Shown: positions 1 to 6,356 of the stretch, piece after piece
How positions within the stretch are numbered: the stretch's first letter is position 1
Layout of the letters: each line of letters starts with the position of its first letter
From: Dolichospermum flos-aquae CCAP 1403/13F
GTDB taxonomy: Bacteria > Cyanobacteriota > Cyanobacteriia > Cyanobacteriales > Nostocaceae
Assembly (NCBI RefSeq): GCF_012516395.1
Contig: NZ_CP051206.1
Location: 3,082,501 to 3,146,500, forward strand
Direction of reading: 5' to 3'
DNA length: 64,000 bases
Made by a program: the position numbers and the translations under genes
The notes under the pieces: generated by a model
What the model saw: the letters and a program-made list of their open reading frames with translations, nothing else
Told to the model about the DNA's origin: nothing
Database searches by the model: none

Positions 1-1
1 A

Positions 2-409
2 GGGATGCTTATGGCTACCGCTTTTGTGAGTATGCCTTTTGTGGCCAGAGAAGTAATTCCTGTCTTAGAAGAATTTGGCAAAGATCAGGAAGAAGCTGCC
101 AGAACATTAGGTGCAAACGATTGGCAAACTTTTTGGCGGGTAACTTTACCGAGTATTCGTTGGGGGTTACTCTACGGTTTAATCTTGACAAATGCCAGAG
201 CCATGGGTGAATTTGGTGCAGTTTCTGTGGTATCTGGTAACATTGCCAATACAACCCAGACTTTACCATTATTTGTGGAAGATGCTTACAAACAATATGA
301 AACAGAAGCTGCTTTTTCTGCTGCTGTATTGTTAGCATTTCTGGCAGTTATCACCTTGATTCTGAAGGAAATCATAGAACGAAAAACCGAAATTAAAGAA
401 GTTGAATAA
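2..409 (+). CDS. cysW: Sulfate ABC transporter permease CysW, C-terminal part (cut by window edge)
   Basis: The reading frame is open from the first bases of the window, so the gene begins upstream and only about 135 residues are visible. They contain the EAA loop of a binding-protein-dependent permease ([20 protein letters not shown]), which docks on the ATPase subunit, followed by a hydrophobic helix, the [11 protein letters not shown] segment typical of CysT/CysW/ModB permeases, and a last membrane helix near the C-terminus. The family imports sulfate or thiosulfate across the plasma membrane with CysT, CysA and a periplasmic binding protein. CysW is preferred over CysT because of the C-terminal sequence and because a NIL-domain gene follows, but the distinction is recalled, not tested. 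The following gene starts about 50 bases downstream and may be co-transcribed. Confidence 0.85.
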   Translation, partial: GMLMATAFVSMPFVAREVIPVLEEFGKDQEEAARTLGANDWQTFWRVTLPSIRWGLLYGLILTNARAMGEFGAVSVVSGNIANTTQTLPLFVEDAYKQYETEAAFSAAVLLAFLAVITLILKEIIERKTEIKEVE

Positions 410-462
410 TGGGTAAGTAGGTAATTTTCAGACAACTATTAAATTACATCTTAGAGGTGGTT

Positions 463-729
463 ATGAGTAGTGAAAATACCCTGATAAACAAGCGAATTCG
501 CGTCAGAATTCCCCAAGATCATCATCAAGAACCTGTAATTTCTCGCCTAGTTTCAGAATATGGCTTGACTGTGAATATCAAAGCCGCAATTCTCGGACAG
601 GATGCTGTAGGTGATGGTTGGTTTGATTTAGATTTACAAGGAACAAATGGACAAATTCAAAATGGGTTAACCTATTTACAAGAATTGAAATTGCAAGTTT
701 GGGATGAAAATAGCATTAGTGATTGGTGA
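463..729 (+). CDS. NIL-domain protein, probably linked to sulfur transport
   Basis: This small protein of 88 residues consists of one NIL domain, the ferredoxin-like fold found at the C-terminus of MetN-type ATPases and in stand-alone form in cyanobacteria. Typical features are the RIRVRIP strand, the PVISRLVSEYGL helix and the pattern of alternating strands ending in QVW. A GTG six bases earlier (457) is also in frame, but ATG 463 is chosen because an AGAGG ribosome-binding site lies five bases before it. It lies 50 bases after cysW in the same direction, which suggests a role as a small ligand-sensing or accessory subunit of the sulfate transporter. That role is inference from position. Confidence 0.8.
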   Translation: MSSENTLINKRIRVRIPQDHHQEPVISRLVSEYGLTVNIKAAILGQDAVGDGWFDLDLQGTNGQIQNGLTYLQELKLQVWDENSISDW

Positions 730-750
730 AAAAATTGTAGCTTAGGTTAA

Positions 751-923
751 GAGGATGTTTGAAAAGTGGTATTCCGTAATTTTCATCACATTGCTACCCC
801 CCTTAGTCCCCCCTTGTAAAGGGGGGAAACAATAAAAATCCAGTTCCCTCCCCTTTACAAGGGGAGGGTTAGGGTGGGGTAAAAAATATTTGATACATCA
901 ACCATAACTTTTCAAACACCCTC
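751..923. repeat. MITE-like element with 17-bp terminal inverted repeats
   Basis: The left end GAGGATGTTTGAAAAGT (751-767) and the right end at 907-923 are inverted copies with one mismatch. Between them are two hairpin-rich blocks with long runs of C or G around CTTTACAAGG or CTTGTAAAGG. There is no coding capacity. A non-autonomous insertion element is the simplest reading. Confidence 0.6.
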
Positions 924-1064
924 TAAGCAACAGAGCCACAGCAGATGGAGGAGAATTATCGCTCAGTTGTATCAATATCCCCCCTAAGTCCCGTTTTTAA
1001 GGGGTATTTAGGGGGATCTCAAGATTTTGGATACATGACCAAAGACTTTTCAAGCATCCTCTTA
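924..1064. repeat. Degenerate second copy of the same MITE-like family
   Basis: The right end at 1045-1064 repeats the family terminus (ACTTTTCAAGCATCCTCTTA), and the interior again has a C-rich/G-rich hairpin (980-1015). The segment directly follows the first element, so this may be a tandem or nested insertion. The short open frame over 945-1157 lies mostly within this repeat and is not believed to be a gene. Confidence 0.45.
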
Positions 1065-1307
1065 GACAAAACAATCTTAGTTATGTCCGCAATTTCTCAG
1101 ATTCCTCACCTTTTTAAGCAATGGGAGATATCCACCTGTAAAAATAATCATCAATAAACTGCTTTTTTTTCAGACATAAATATCGAAATTATGTCCTAAT
1201 TCTTAAATCAAACCACTTGATTTTCTCAAATTAATTAGTAAAAATATAAATAAGTCTAACATCTTGTAGGCTCTCTTGGTGACAACTTAACCTTATCCAA
1301 TGTCCAG

Positions 1308-1330
1308 AGTCCGCTAACGCGGACTTTTTT
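1308..1330 (+). terminator. Rho-independent terminator, no gene directly before it
   Basis: A perfect 7-bp stem (AGTCCGC, loop TAAC, GCGGACT) is followed by a run of T. It faces the + strand, yet no + strand gene ends nearby and the next gene is convergent. It may end a small untranslated transcript starting around 1250, see findings. Confidence 0.75.
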
Positions 1331-1347
1331 ATTTATCTTGATATTCT

Positions 1348-2574
1348 CTACATTTTTATCTCAGGTTTTAACTTTTCAATTTTTTGAGTAAAGTATAATT
1401 CTTGATATTTAAGTTGTTGAGCTATTTCTAATCCTTTCTGAAATGCTGTTAATGCTTGTGTAGATTCTTGGCGTTCTAAATATAAGTCACCAATTTGGTC
1501 ATAAGCTGACATTAAACCATAAGAATTGTTAGCTAATGTTTGTGTTTCTATGAGAATTTGGCTAGTTTGTAAAGCTGCATCTATTTGTTTTTGTGAACGA
1601 TAAAAAGTAATTAATTTCTCTAATGCTTCTCCAGCTTTAGCGTATTGTTCTAATTGCCATGCACCAGTATAAGCTGCTTGATAATTATCAAAAGCCTGTT
1701 GTTTTAAATTGGGATCTTTTTGAGCTAGAGATTCATAATTTGCAGCTATCGCTAATTTCAAAGCTGGAATTTGACTCAAATTTTGTTCACGAGTATAAAC
1801 TTGGACTAATTTATTTAATATATCTATTGCTGCTTGTGGTTGTTTTCCTTGGGAATAGATATAAGCTAACTGTTGTAAATATCCTAATTCATTAGTTTTA
1901 TCACCCTGATTAATTGCCAAATTTAACAGTTTTTGGTAAGTATTAGCAGCTTGGGGATAATCAAACCAACTTAAATGTAATTCTCCAATATTTTTTAAAG
2001 TCTCCATTTCTCCAGATGAATCTTGTTGTTGTTTTACTAAGATCAAAATTTGTTCATAAGCCAATATTCCCAATTTAGGAAACCGGATTTTTTGATAAGC
2101 TTTCCCCAGGGATTGCCATAATTGTAAATCGGTACTTTTTTGTTTTCCTATCTCGCTTTGAATTACTTGTAATCGCTGACTAATATATCGCACCTGTTCC
2201 CGTTCATTTTGATTCCAAGCGATTTCTCCCACTCTTGATAACGCTTCCACCTCAGACAATGTGCCTAAAAAGCGTCTCAATCGTAGTTCACGATTCCAAA
2301 TCTCAAAGGCTTTCTTTTTATCTTCTCCTTGTAGTGTCACCTGTGCCTCTTGATTTAATCCATCTAAATCCGTCTTTAATTTTTGCAATTCTGTTAATGT
2401 TAATTCCCGTTTATCTGGTAAATTTGGCAATATTGGGTCAGTTATAGTTATTTCTAAGGGACTAGGAGGAAACTTATCCAAATCTTCAATTTTTTTTTCT
2501 TTGGCTAATGTGTTAGAAATACATAAATGCCAGACAATGATAGTAGTAATGATGAAAATAAAACGCTGTATCAT
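1348..2574 (-). CDS. Secreted TPR-repeat protein, function unknown
   Basis: The protein has 408 residues. The N-terminus is a signal peptide (hydrophobic core FIFIITTIIVWHLCI, likely cleavage after NTLA), so it should be exported to the periplasm or cell surface. The rest is helical. From about residue 150 to the end there are repeated 35-40-residue units with the TPR pattern (for example YQKIRFPKLGILAYEQ, WFDYPQAANTYQKLL, YLERQESTQALTAFQKGLEIA). TPR arrays bind other proteins. No enzymatic domain is visible. It stands alone between an intergenic repeat region and an insertion element, and ends close to a terminator of the opposite strand. No specific partner can be named. Confidence 0.8.
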   Translation of the reverse strand: MIQRFIFIITTIIVWHLCISNTLAKEKKIEDLDKFPPSPLEITITDPILPNLPDKRELTLTELQKLKTDLDGLNQEAQVTLQGEDKKKAFEIWNRELRLRRFLGTLSEVEALSRVGEIAWNQNEREQVRYISQRLQVIQSEIGKQKSTDLQLWQSLGKAYQKIRFPKLGILAYEQILILVKQQQDSSGEMETLKNIGELHLSWFDYPQAANTYQKLLNLAINQGDKTNELGYLQQLAYIYSQGKQPQAAIDILNKLVQVYTREQNLSQIPALKLAIAANYESLAQKDPNLKQQAFDNYQAAYTGAWQLEQYAKAGEALEKLITFYRSQKQIDAALQTSQILIETQTLANNSYGLMSAYDQIGDLYLERQESTQALTAFQKGLEIAQQLKYQELYFTQKIEKLKPEIKM

Positions 2575-2843
2575 GGTTAATTTACCTTTTTTACATTAAT
2601 TAAACGCAGCATTGTAGATCAATAGAGGGCATAATTTAGGTTATAAGCAAATATCAAGTTTTACCAGAAAGACTGGGAAGTTTGAAAGCCCCTGAGTAAG
2701 CATTGCGTAGCAATGCCTTAGGTGCTTTAGACAGGGGATGAAAAGCGACTCAGGTGGTTTTAACCACCGTCAAGATGTTGCCAGGCGCAATACATTTAGC
2801 CATCTTCAACCAACTATAGTAGTATAAGACAGGAGGTGAAAGG

Positions 2844-4058
2844 ATGCTAGTTTTTGAGTTTAAAGCTTACGGAAAATCAGTTCAGTTAACAGCAATAGAT
2901 GACGCGATTCGGACTGCTCAGTTCATTCGTAATAGCTGCATTCGGCTATGGATGGATATTCAAGGTATAGGTAAAAACGACTTGCAGAAATATTGTGCTG
3001 TACTTGCGGCTAATTTCCCTTTTGCTAATGAACTCAATTCAATGGCTAGACAATCTTCTGCTGAACGAGCATGGGCTTCTATCACTCGGTTTTATAATAA
3101 TTGCAAGAAAGGCATTCCTGGTTTAAAGGGATATCCTCAATTCCAAAAAGATTGTCGTTCTGTTGAATACAAAACATCAGGATGGAAGCTGGCTTTAAAT
3201 CGTAAATCCATCACTTTCACTGATAAAAAAGGCATTGGTCGGTTAAAACTCAAAGGGACTCGTGACCTCCATTTCTACCAAATCAACCAAATAAAACGGG
3301 TAAGATTGGTAAAACGGGCTGATGGTTATTATTGTCAATTTTGTATTGATGTCAACCGTCAAGAAAATATAGAACCATCGGGAAATACAATTGGTTTAGA
3401 TGTAGGTTTGAAAGAATACTACACTGATTCTCATGGGGTGATGGTTGAGAATCCAAAATTTCTGCGTATTGGGGAAAAGGTTCTTAAACGTTCACAACGC
3501 CGTGTTTCCAGAAAAGTCAAAGGTTCAAAAAATCGGGGCAAAGCTAGACAGGTTTTAGGAAAACGCCACCTCAAAATAAGTAGGAAACGTAAAGACCATG
3601 CTATTAAATTAGCACGGTGCGTAGTTCAGTCTAACGACTTGATAGCCTATGAAGATTTGAGAATTAAAAACATGGTGAAAAATCATTGTTTAGCTAAGTC
3701 AATAAACGACGCATCTTGGTATCAGTTTCGTGTCTGGCTTGAATATTTTGGCAAAGTATTTAAGAGAGTCACGGTGGCGGTAAATCCACAATATACAAGT
3801 GCTGTTTGCTCTAGCTGTGGTGAAGTTGTTAAGAAAACTCTATCTACGAGGACACACGTTTGTCAGTGTGGGTGTGTGATGGATAGAGATGAGAATGCAG
3901 CTAGAAATATCCTTAGTGGAGGATTGAGTACCGTAGGGCATACGGGAACTTTCATGCTAGACATGAGCAACGCTTTAGGAGATGAGTCCTCTACTCAGGC
4001 TGGAGAGATCCTGTCTGAGCAAGTCATGTCTTTGATTCAAGAATCCCCGCGTCTTTAG
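2844..4058 (+). CDS. tnpB: TnpB RNA-guided endonuclease of IS605 family
   Basis: This 404-residue protein is full length for TnpB. The RuvC-like nuclease residues are present: Asp186 in IGLDVGLKEYYTD, Glu270 in LIAYEDLRIKN, and the DRDENAARNI motif at about 347-356. The C-terminal zinc ribbon is intact (CSSCG at 322-326 and CQCGC at 340-344). TnpB proteins cut DNA next to the element guided by an RNA made from the right end, which helps retain the transposon after excision. ATG 2844 follows a strong AGGAGGTG site. The stop codon lies inside the right-end hairpin. The gene is about 85-90% alike in protein sequence to the copy at 51.3 kb by eye, so both look recent and functional. Confidence 0.92.
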   Translation: MLVFEFKAYGKSVQLTAIDDAIRTAQFIRNSCIRLWMDIQGIGKNDLQKYCAVLAANFPFANELNSMARQSSAERAWASITRFYNNCKKGIPGLKGYPQFQKDCRSVEYKTSGWKLALNRKSITFTDKKGIGRLKLKGTRDLHFYQINQIKRVRLVKRADGYYCQFCIDVNRQENIEPSGNTIGLDVGLKEYYTDSHGVMVENPKFLRIGEKVLKRSQRRVSRKVKGSKNRGKARQVLGKRHLKISRKRKDHAIKLARCVVQSNDLIAYEDLRIKNMVKNHCLAKSINDASWYQFRVWLEYFGKVFKRVTVAVNPQYTSAVCSSCGEVVKKTLSTRTHVCQCGCVMDRDENAARNILSGGLSTVGHTGTFMLDMSNALGDESSTQAGEILSEQVMSLIQESPRL

Positions 4059-4073
4059 ACCGGGGAGTGTCAA
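3900..4073 (+). ncRNA. Candidate omega RNA (TnpB guide RNA scaffold)
   Basis: In IS605 elements the guide RNA overlaps the 3' end of tnpB and continues past the right end into flanking DNA. Here the last part of tnpB and the right-end hairpin (4045-4065, then GGAGTGTCAA) carry blocks shared with the decayed copy at 43.2 kb (GTAGGGCATAC, AACGCTT, AAGAATCCCCG), where the protein frame is lost. This is what a conserved RNA would look like. The 5' limit is a guess. Confidence 0.4.
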
Positions 4074-4136
4074 AAGTATTCTGATGCCAAATTGTCGGCT
4101 TTTTTCTTTCTTCCTCTTAAATCCTTCTTCTTGAAT

Positions 4137-4916
4137 ATGAGTAAAATAATTCCCGCCATAAGTGTCAGAAACTTTAGTTTTTACTACAATAAGCAAAAAA
4201 TTCTGGAAAATCTGTCAATGGATATTCCCCAAAATAAAATTATTGCCATTATGGGACCTAGTGGTTGCGGGAAATCTACTTTTTTGAAGTCTCTCAACCG
4301 TATGAGTGACTTAGAGGGAGAAGTCCAAACCCAAGGAAAAATCGAATTTTTTGGGCAAAATATTTATGAACGGCGGATTAATCTCAATCGTCTCCGTCGT
4401 CAAATTAGTACAATTTACTCCAAACCCAATCTTTTTCCTATGAGCAGTTATGATAACGTTGCTTACGGTGTAAAATTAATTGGCTGGCGACCAAAATCAG
4501 AATTAGATGAAATTGTCGAGTTAGCTCTTAAATCTGCGGATATTTGGGAAGAAGTCAAAAATAAGCTCTATAAACCAGCTTTGGAACTCTCTTGTGGACA
4601 ACAACAAAGGTTGTGCATTGCTCGCGCTTTAGCCGTTAAACCTCAAGTTATTCTGATGGATGAGCTTTGTTGTGGACTTGATCCCATTACCACCACAAAA
4701 ATTGAAGAACTAATTGAGTGTTTGCGTTCTGAACTGACAATTATATTTATCTCTCAAAACATCCAGCAAGTCTCTCGTCTCGCAGATTTTACAGCTTTAT
4801 TTCAATACAATGAAAATCATGTTGGACAATTACGAGAATTTGCATCAACTAAAAAAGTTTTAGCTCAAGCCACAGATTATCGTATCCGCGATTACGCTGG
4901 TAGTTATTCCCGATAA
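4137..4916 (+). CDS. PstB-like ABC ATPase with altered catalytic motifs
   Basis: The protein is about 259 residues and aligns with PstB, the ATPase of the phosphate importer, over its whole length (LSMDIP, GPSGCGKST Walker A at 40-48, SYDNVAYG, RLCIARALAV, LDPITTTKIEELI). However, several ATPase motifs differ from the PstB consensus: the Q-loop glutamine is Ser95 (YSKPN instead of FQKPN), the signature is LSCGQ at 151-155 instead of LSGGQ, Walker B is followed by Leu instead of Pro (MDEL), and the H-loop histidine is Gln207 (SQN instead of THN). ATG 4137 is chosen over the upstream TTG 4092, which has no support. It may be a regulatory or weakly active paralogue. No pst permease genes are adjacent; the neighbours are a transposon and a Nudix gene. 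Confidence 0.8.
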   Translation: MSKIIPAISVRNFSFYYNKQKILENLSMDIPQNKIIAIMGPSGCGKSTFLKSLNRMSDLEGEVQTQGKIEFFGQNIYERRINLNRLRRQISTIYSKPNLFPMSSYDNVAYGVKLIGWRPKSELDEIVELALKSADIWEEVKNKLYKPALELSCGQQQRLCIARALAVKPQVILMDELCCGLDPITTTKIEELIECLRSELTIIFISQNIQQVSRLADFTALFQYNENHVGQLREFASTKKVLAQATDYRIRDYAGSYSR

Positions 4917-4953
4917 TTATAGCCTCTTCTCCCTGCCCCCTGTTCCCTGTTCC

Positions 4954-5502
4954 CTACTTTAAAAATGAACGCAACAGGAAAAAACTAGCAATAGATTTAG
5001 CATCTACAGATTCTCCTGCCAAAATGGCTTTTTCCAATTCTTCAGGAGTTAATAATACTGTTTCTATGTCTTCATCTTCATCTTGTTCTGGTGGTGTTTC
5101 CAGCTTTTCTAAATCTCTAGCAATAAAAGCATAGATAATTTCATCGGAATAACCAGGAGCAAGAAAAAACTCTCCTAACTTATCCCACTGACGAGCATGA
5201 TAACCAGTTTCTTCTTCAATTTCCCGTTTAACTGTTTCTAAAGGATCTTCATTGGGTTCTACAGTTCCCGCTGGAAATTCTAACAGTCTTCCCTGGACTG
5301 CAAACCGATATTGACGCACAAGTACAAGCTTACCTTCTGCGGTTATGGGTATAGCCAAAGCACCGCCGGGATGACGAATACATTCCCATTCCCCTTCAGA
5401 TTTGTTGGGTAAACGCAAACGATTAACTTCAAAGTTAAATTTGCGTCCTTTATAAAATAAGTGTTGCTTCAGCAACTGTGGTAATTCTCTACCTAATGGC
5501 AT
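4954..5502 (-). CDS. Nudix hydrolase, ADP-ribose pyrophosphatase-like
   Basis: This 182-residue protein has the complete Nudix box (GTVEPNEDPLETVKREIEEE followed by TGY, around residues 79-101), which binds Mg2+ and carries out hydrolysis of a nucleoside diphosphate linked to another group. The upstream strands (GGALAIPITAEGKLVLVRQY) and the downstream LGEFFLAPGYSDEIIYAFIA resemble the ADP-ribose pyrophosphatase (NudF/YqkG) branch, so ADP-ribose is the likeliest substrate. This is a family inference. It is followed on the same strand, upstream in position, by folK about 100 bases away, and the two may share a promoter. Confidence 0.85.
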   Translation of the reverse strand: MPLGRELPQLLKQHLFYKGRKFNFEVNRLRLPNKSEGEWECIRHPGGALAIPITAEGKLVLVRQYRFAVQGRLLEFPAGTVEPNEDPLETVKREIEEETGYHARQWDKLGEFFLAPGYSDEIIYAFIARDLEKLETPPEQDEDEDIETVLLTPEELEKAILAGESVDAKSIASFFLLRSFLK

Positions 5503-5601
5503 AGTAAAATTCTACCGTCTGTGAATACAGAGAACGTATACGGGGGTTTTTTGTGGTTATCAGTTCTTTTTGGGTGGCAAAAATGGTAATTTTTTCACCC
5601 G

Positions 5602-6090
5602 CTACAATAAATGTACATCATTCGTGTCTATCTCTAGCAGTAAATCTCGAATTACTCTTTGAGATATAGGATCTATCCAATCTGGAGCAATTTCGACTAA
5701 AGGAACTAAAACAAAAGCTCGTTCAGTCATGCGGGGATGGGGAATTTGCAGGTTTGGCTGATGTAAAATTAAGTCATCATATAATAACAAATCTAAATCT
5801 AGGGTGCGTGGCCCCCAATGCTCCTGACGCTCACGCCCAAACTTTTGTTCAATTGTTAGTAGTTGTTCTAATAAAGTCTGTGGTGACATTTGCACAAGTA
5901 AGATCGCGCAACCATTTAAGTAATCAGGCTGAGTTGGTCCTATGGCTTTAGTTCGATACCAACTCGATTTGGCTTCTATAGTTATCCCGGATGTTTGAGC
6001 TAAAGCTTCTAAAGCTCCTGCTAAAATGCCTTGGGAATTGCCAATGTTACTACCGAGAGCGATCGCAGTTCTAGCCGCATTGTTTAGCAT
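5602..6090 (-). CDS. folK: 2-amino-4-hydroxy-6-hydroxymethyldihydropteridine pyrophosphokinase
   Basis: FolK transfers pyrophosphate from ATP to 6-hydroxymethyl-7,8-dihydropterin, the step before dihydropteroate synthesis in folate production. The 162-residue length is normal. Recognisable motifs are IALGSNIGN at the N-terminus, the acid-rich LDLDLLLYDD metal-binding loop at about 105-114, and the family signature from RERQEHWGPRTLDLDLL, followed by IPHPRMTERAFVLVPL. It is a soluble enzyme. The gene precedes the Nudix gene on the minus strand. Nudix enzymes can act in folate synthesis (dihydroneopterin triphosphate hydrolysis), so a functional link is possible but not shown by the sequence. 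Confidence 0.93.
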   Translation of the reverse strand: MLNNAARTAIALGSNIGNSQGILAGALEALAQTSGITIEAKSSWYRTKAIGPTQPDYLNGCAILLVQMSPQTLLEQLLTIEQKFGRERQEHWGPRTLDLDLLLYDDLILHQPNLQIPHPRMTERAFVLVPLVEIAPDWIDPISQRVIRDLLLEIDTNDVHLL

Positions 6091-6340
6091 TCTATCGGAC
6101 TCCTAGTTAATTGTTGAACTGAAGGGAGCAGGGAGACACAGGGAGGAAAATTCATGATGATTCTGTGATTTTTGGAGTTCTTTTATGCACAAATTGCATG
6201 ATTTAATTGTCATAAATGATATTAATATCAATAATATAGCTTTGTAGAAAACATATATTACCACTGAATTAAGTTAATGATTTATGGGGTATTATATGGG
6301 TTATTATATTAACGCAGAAATGTTGCGTTCAAACCAAACA

Positions 6341-6356
6341 GGAGAAACTGCTATTG
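6341..6356 (+). promoter_or_regulatory. Ribosome-binding site with TTG start for the PBP gene
   Basis: GGAGA at 6341-6345 lies nine bases before the TTG at 6354. The first in-frame ATG is only reached 20 codons later (6414) and has no better site, so the TTG start is preferred. Confidence 0.55.

Larger units (their letters stand above)
2685..4073 (+). mobile_element. IS200/IS605-superfamily element carrying only tnpB (copy 1)
   Basis: The element is bounded on the left by a subterminal hairpin region (GCCCC paired with GGGGA, about 2688-2740, then AAGCGACTC and a GGTGGTTTTAACCACC palindrome) and on the right by a hairpin at 4045-4065 followed by GGAGTGTCAA. The same ends occur in the copies at 51.3-52.6 kb and 43.2-43.6 kb, which is how the boundaries were set; they are accurate to perhaps 10 bases. 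There is no tnpA, so it moves in trans or not at all. An additional palindrome (GCATTGCGTAGCAATGC, 2700-2716) sits in the left hairpin. Confidence 0.75.

Noticed and set aside
945-1157. 70-codon frame downstream of the NIL gene
   Set aside because: It runs through a MITE-like repeat, has no ribosome-binding site and no family resemblance.
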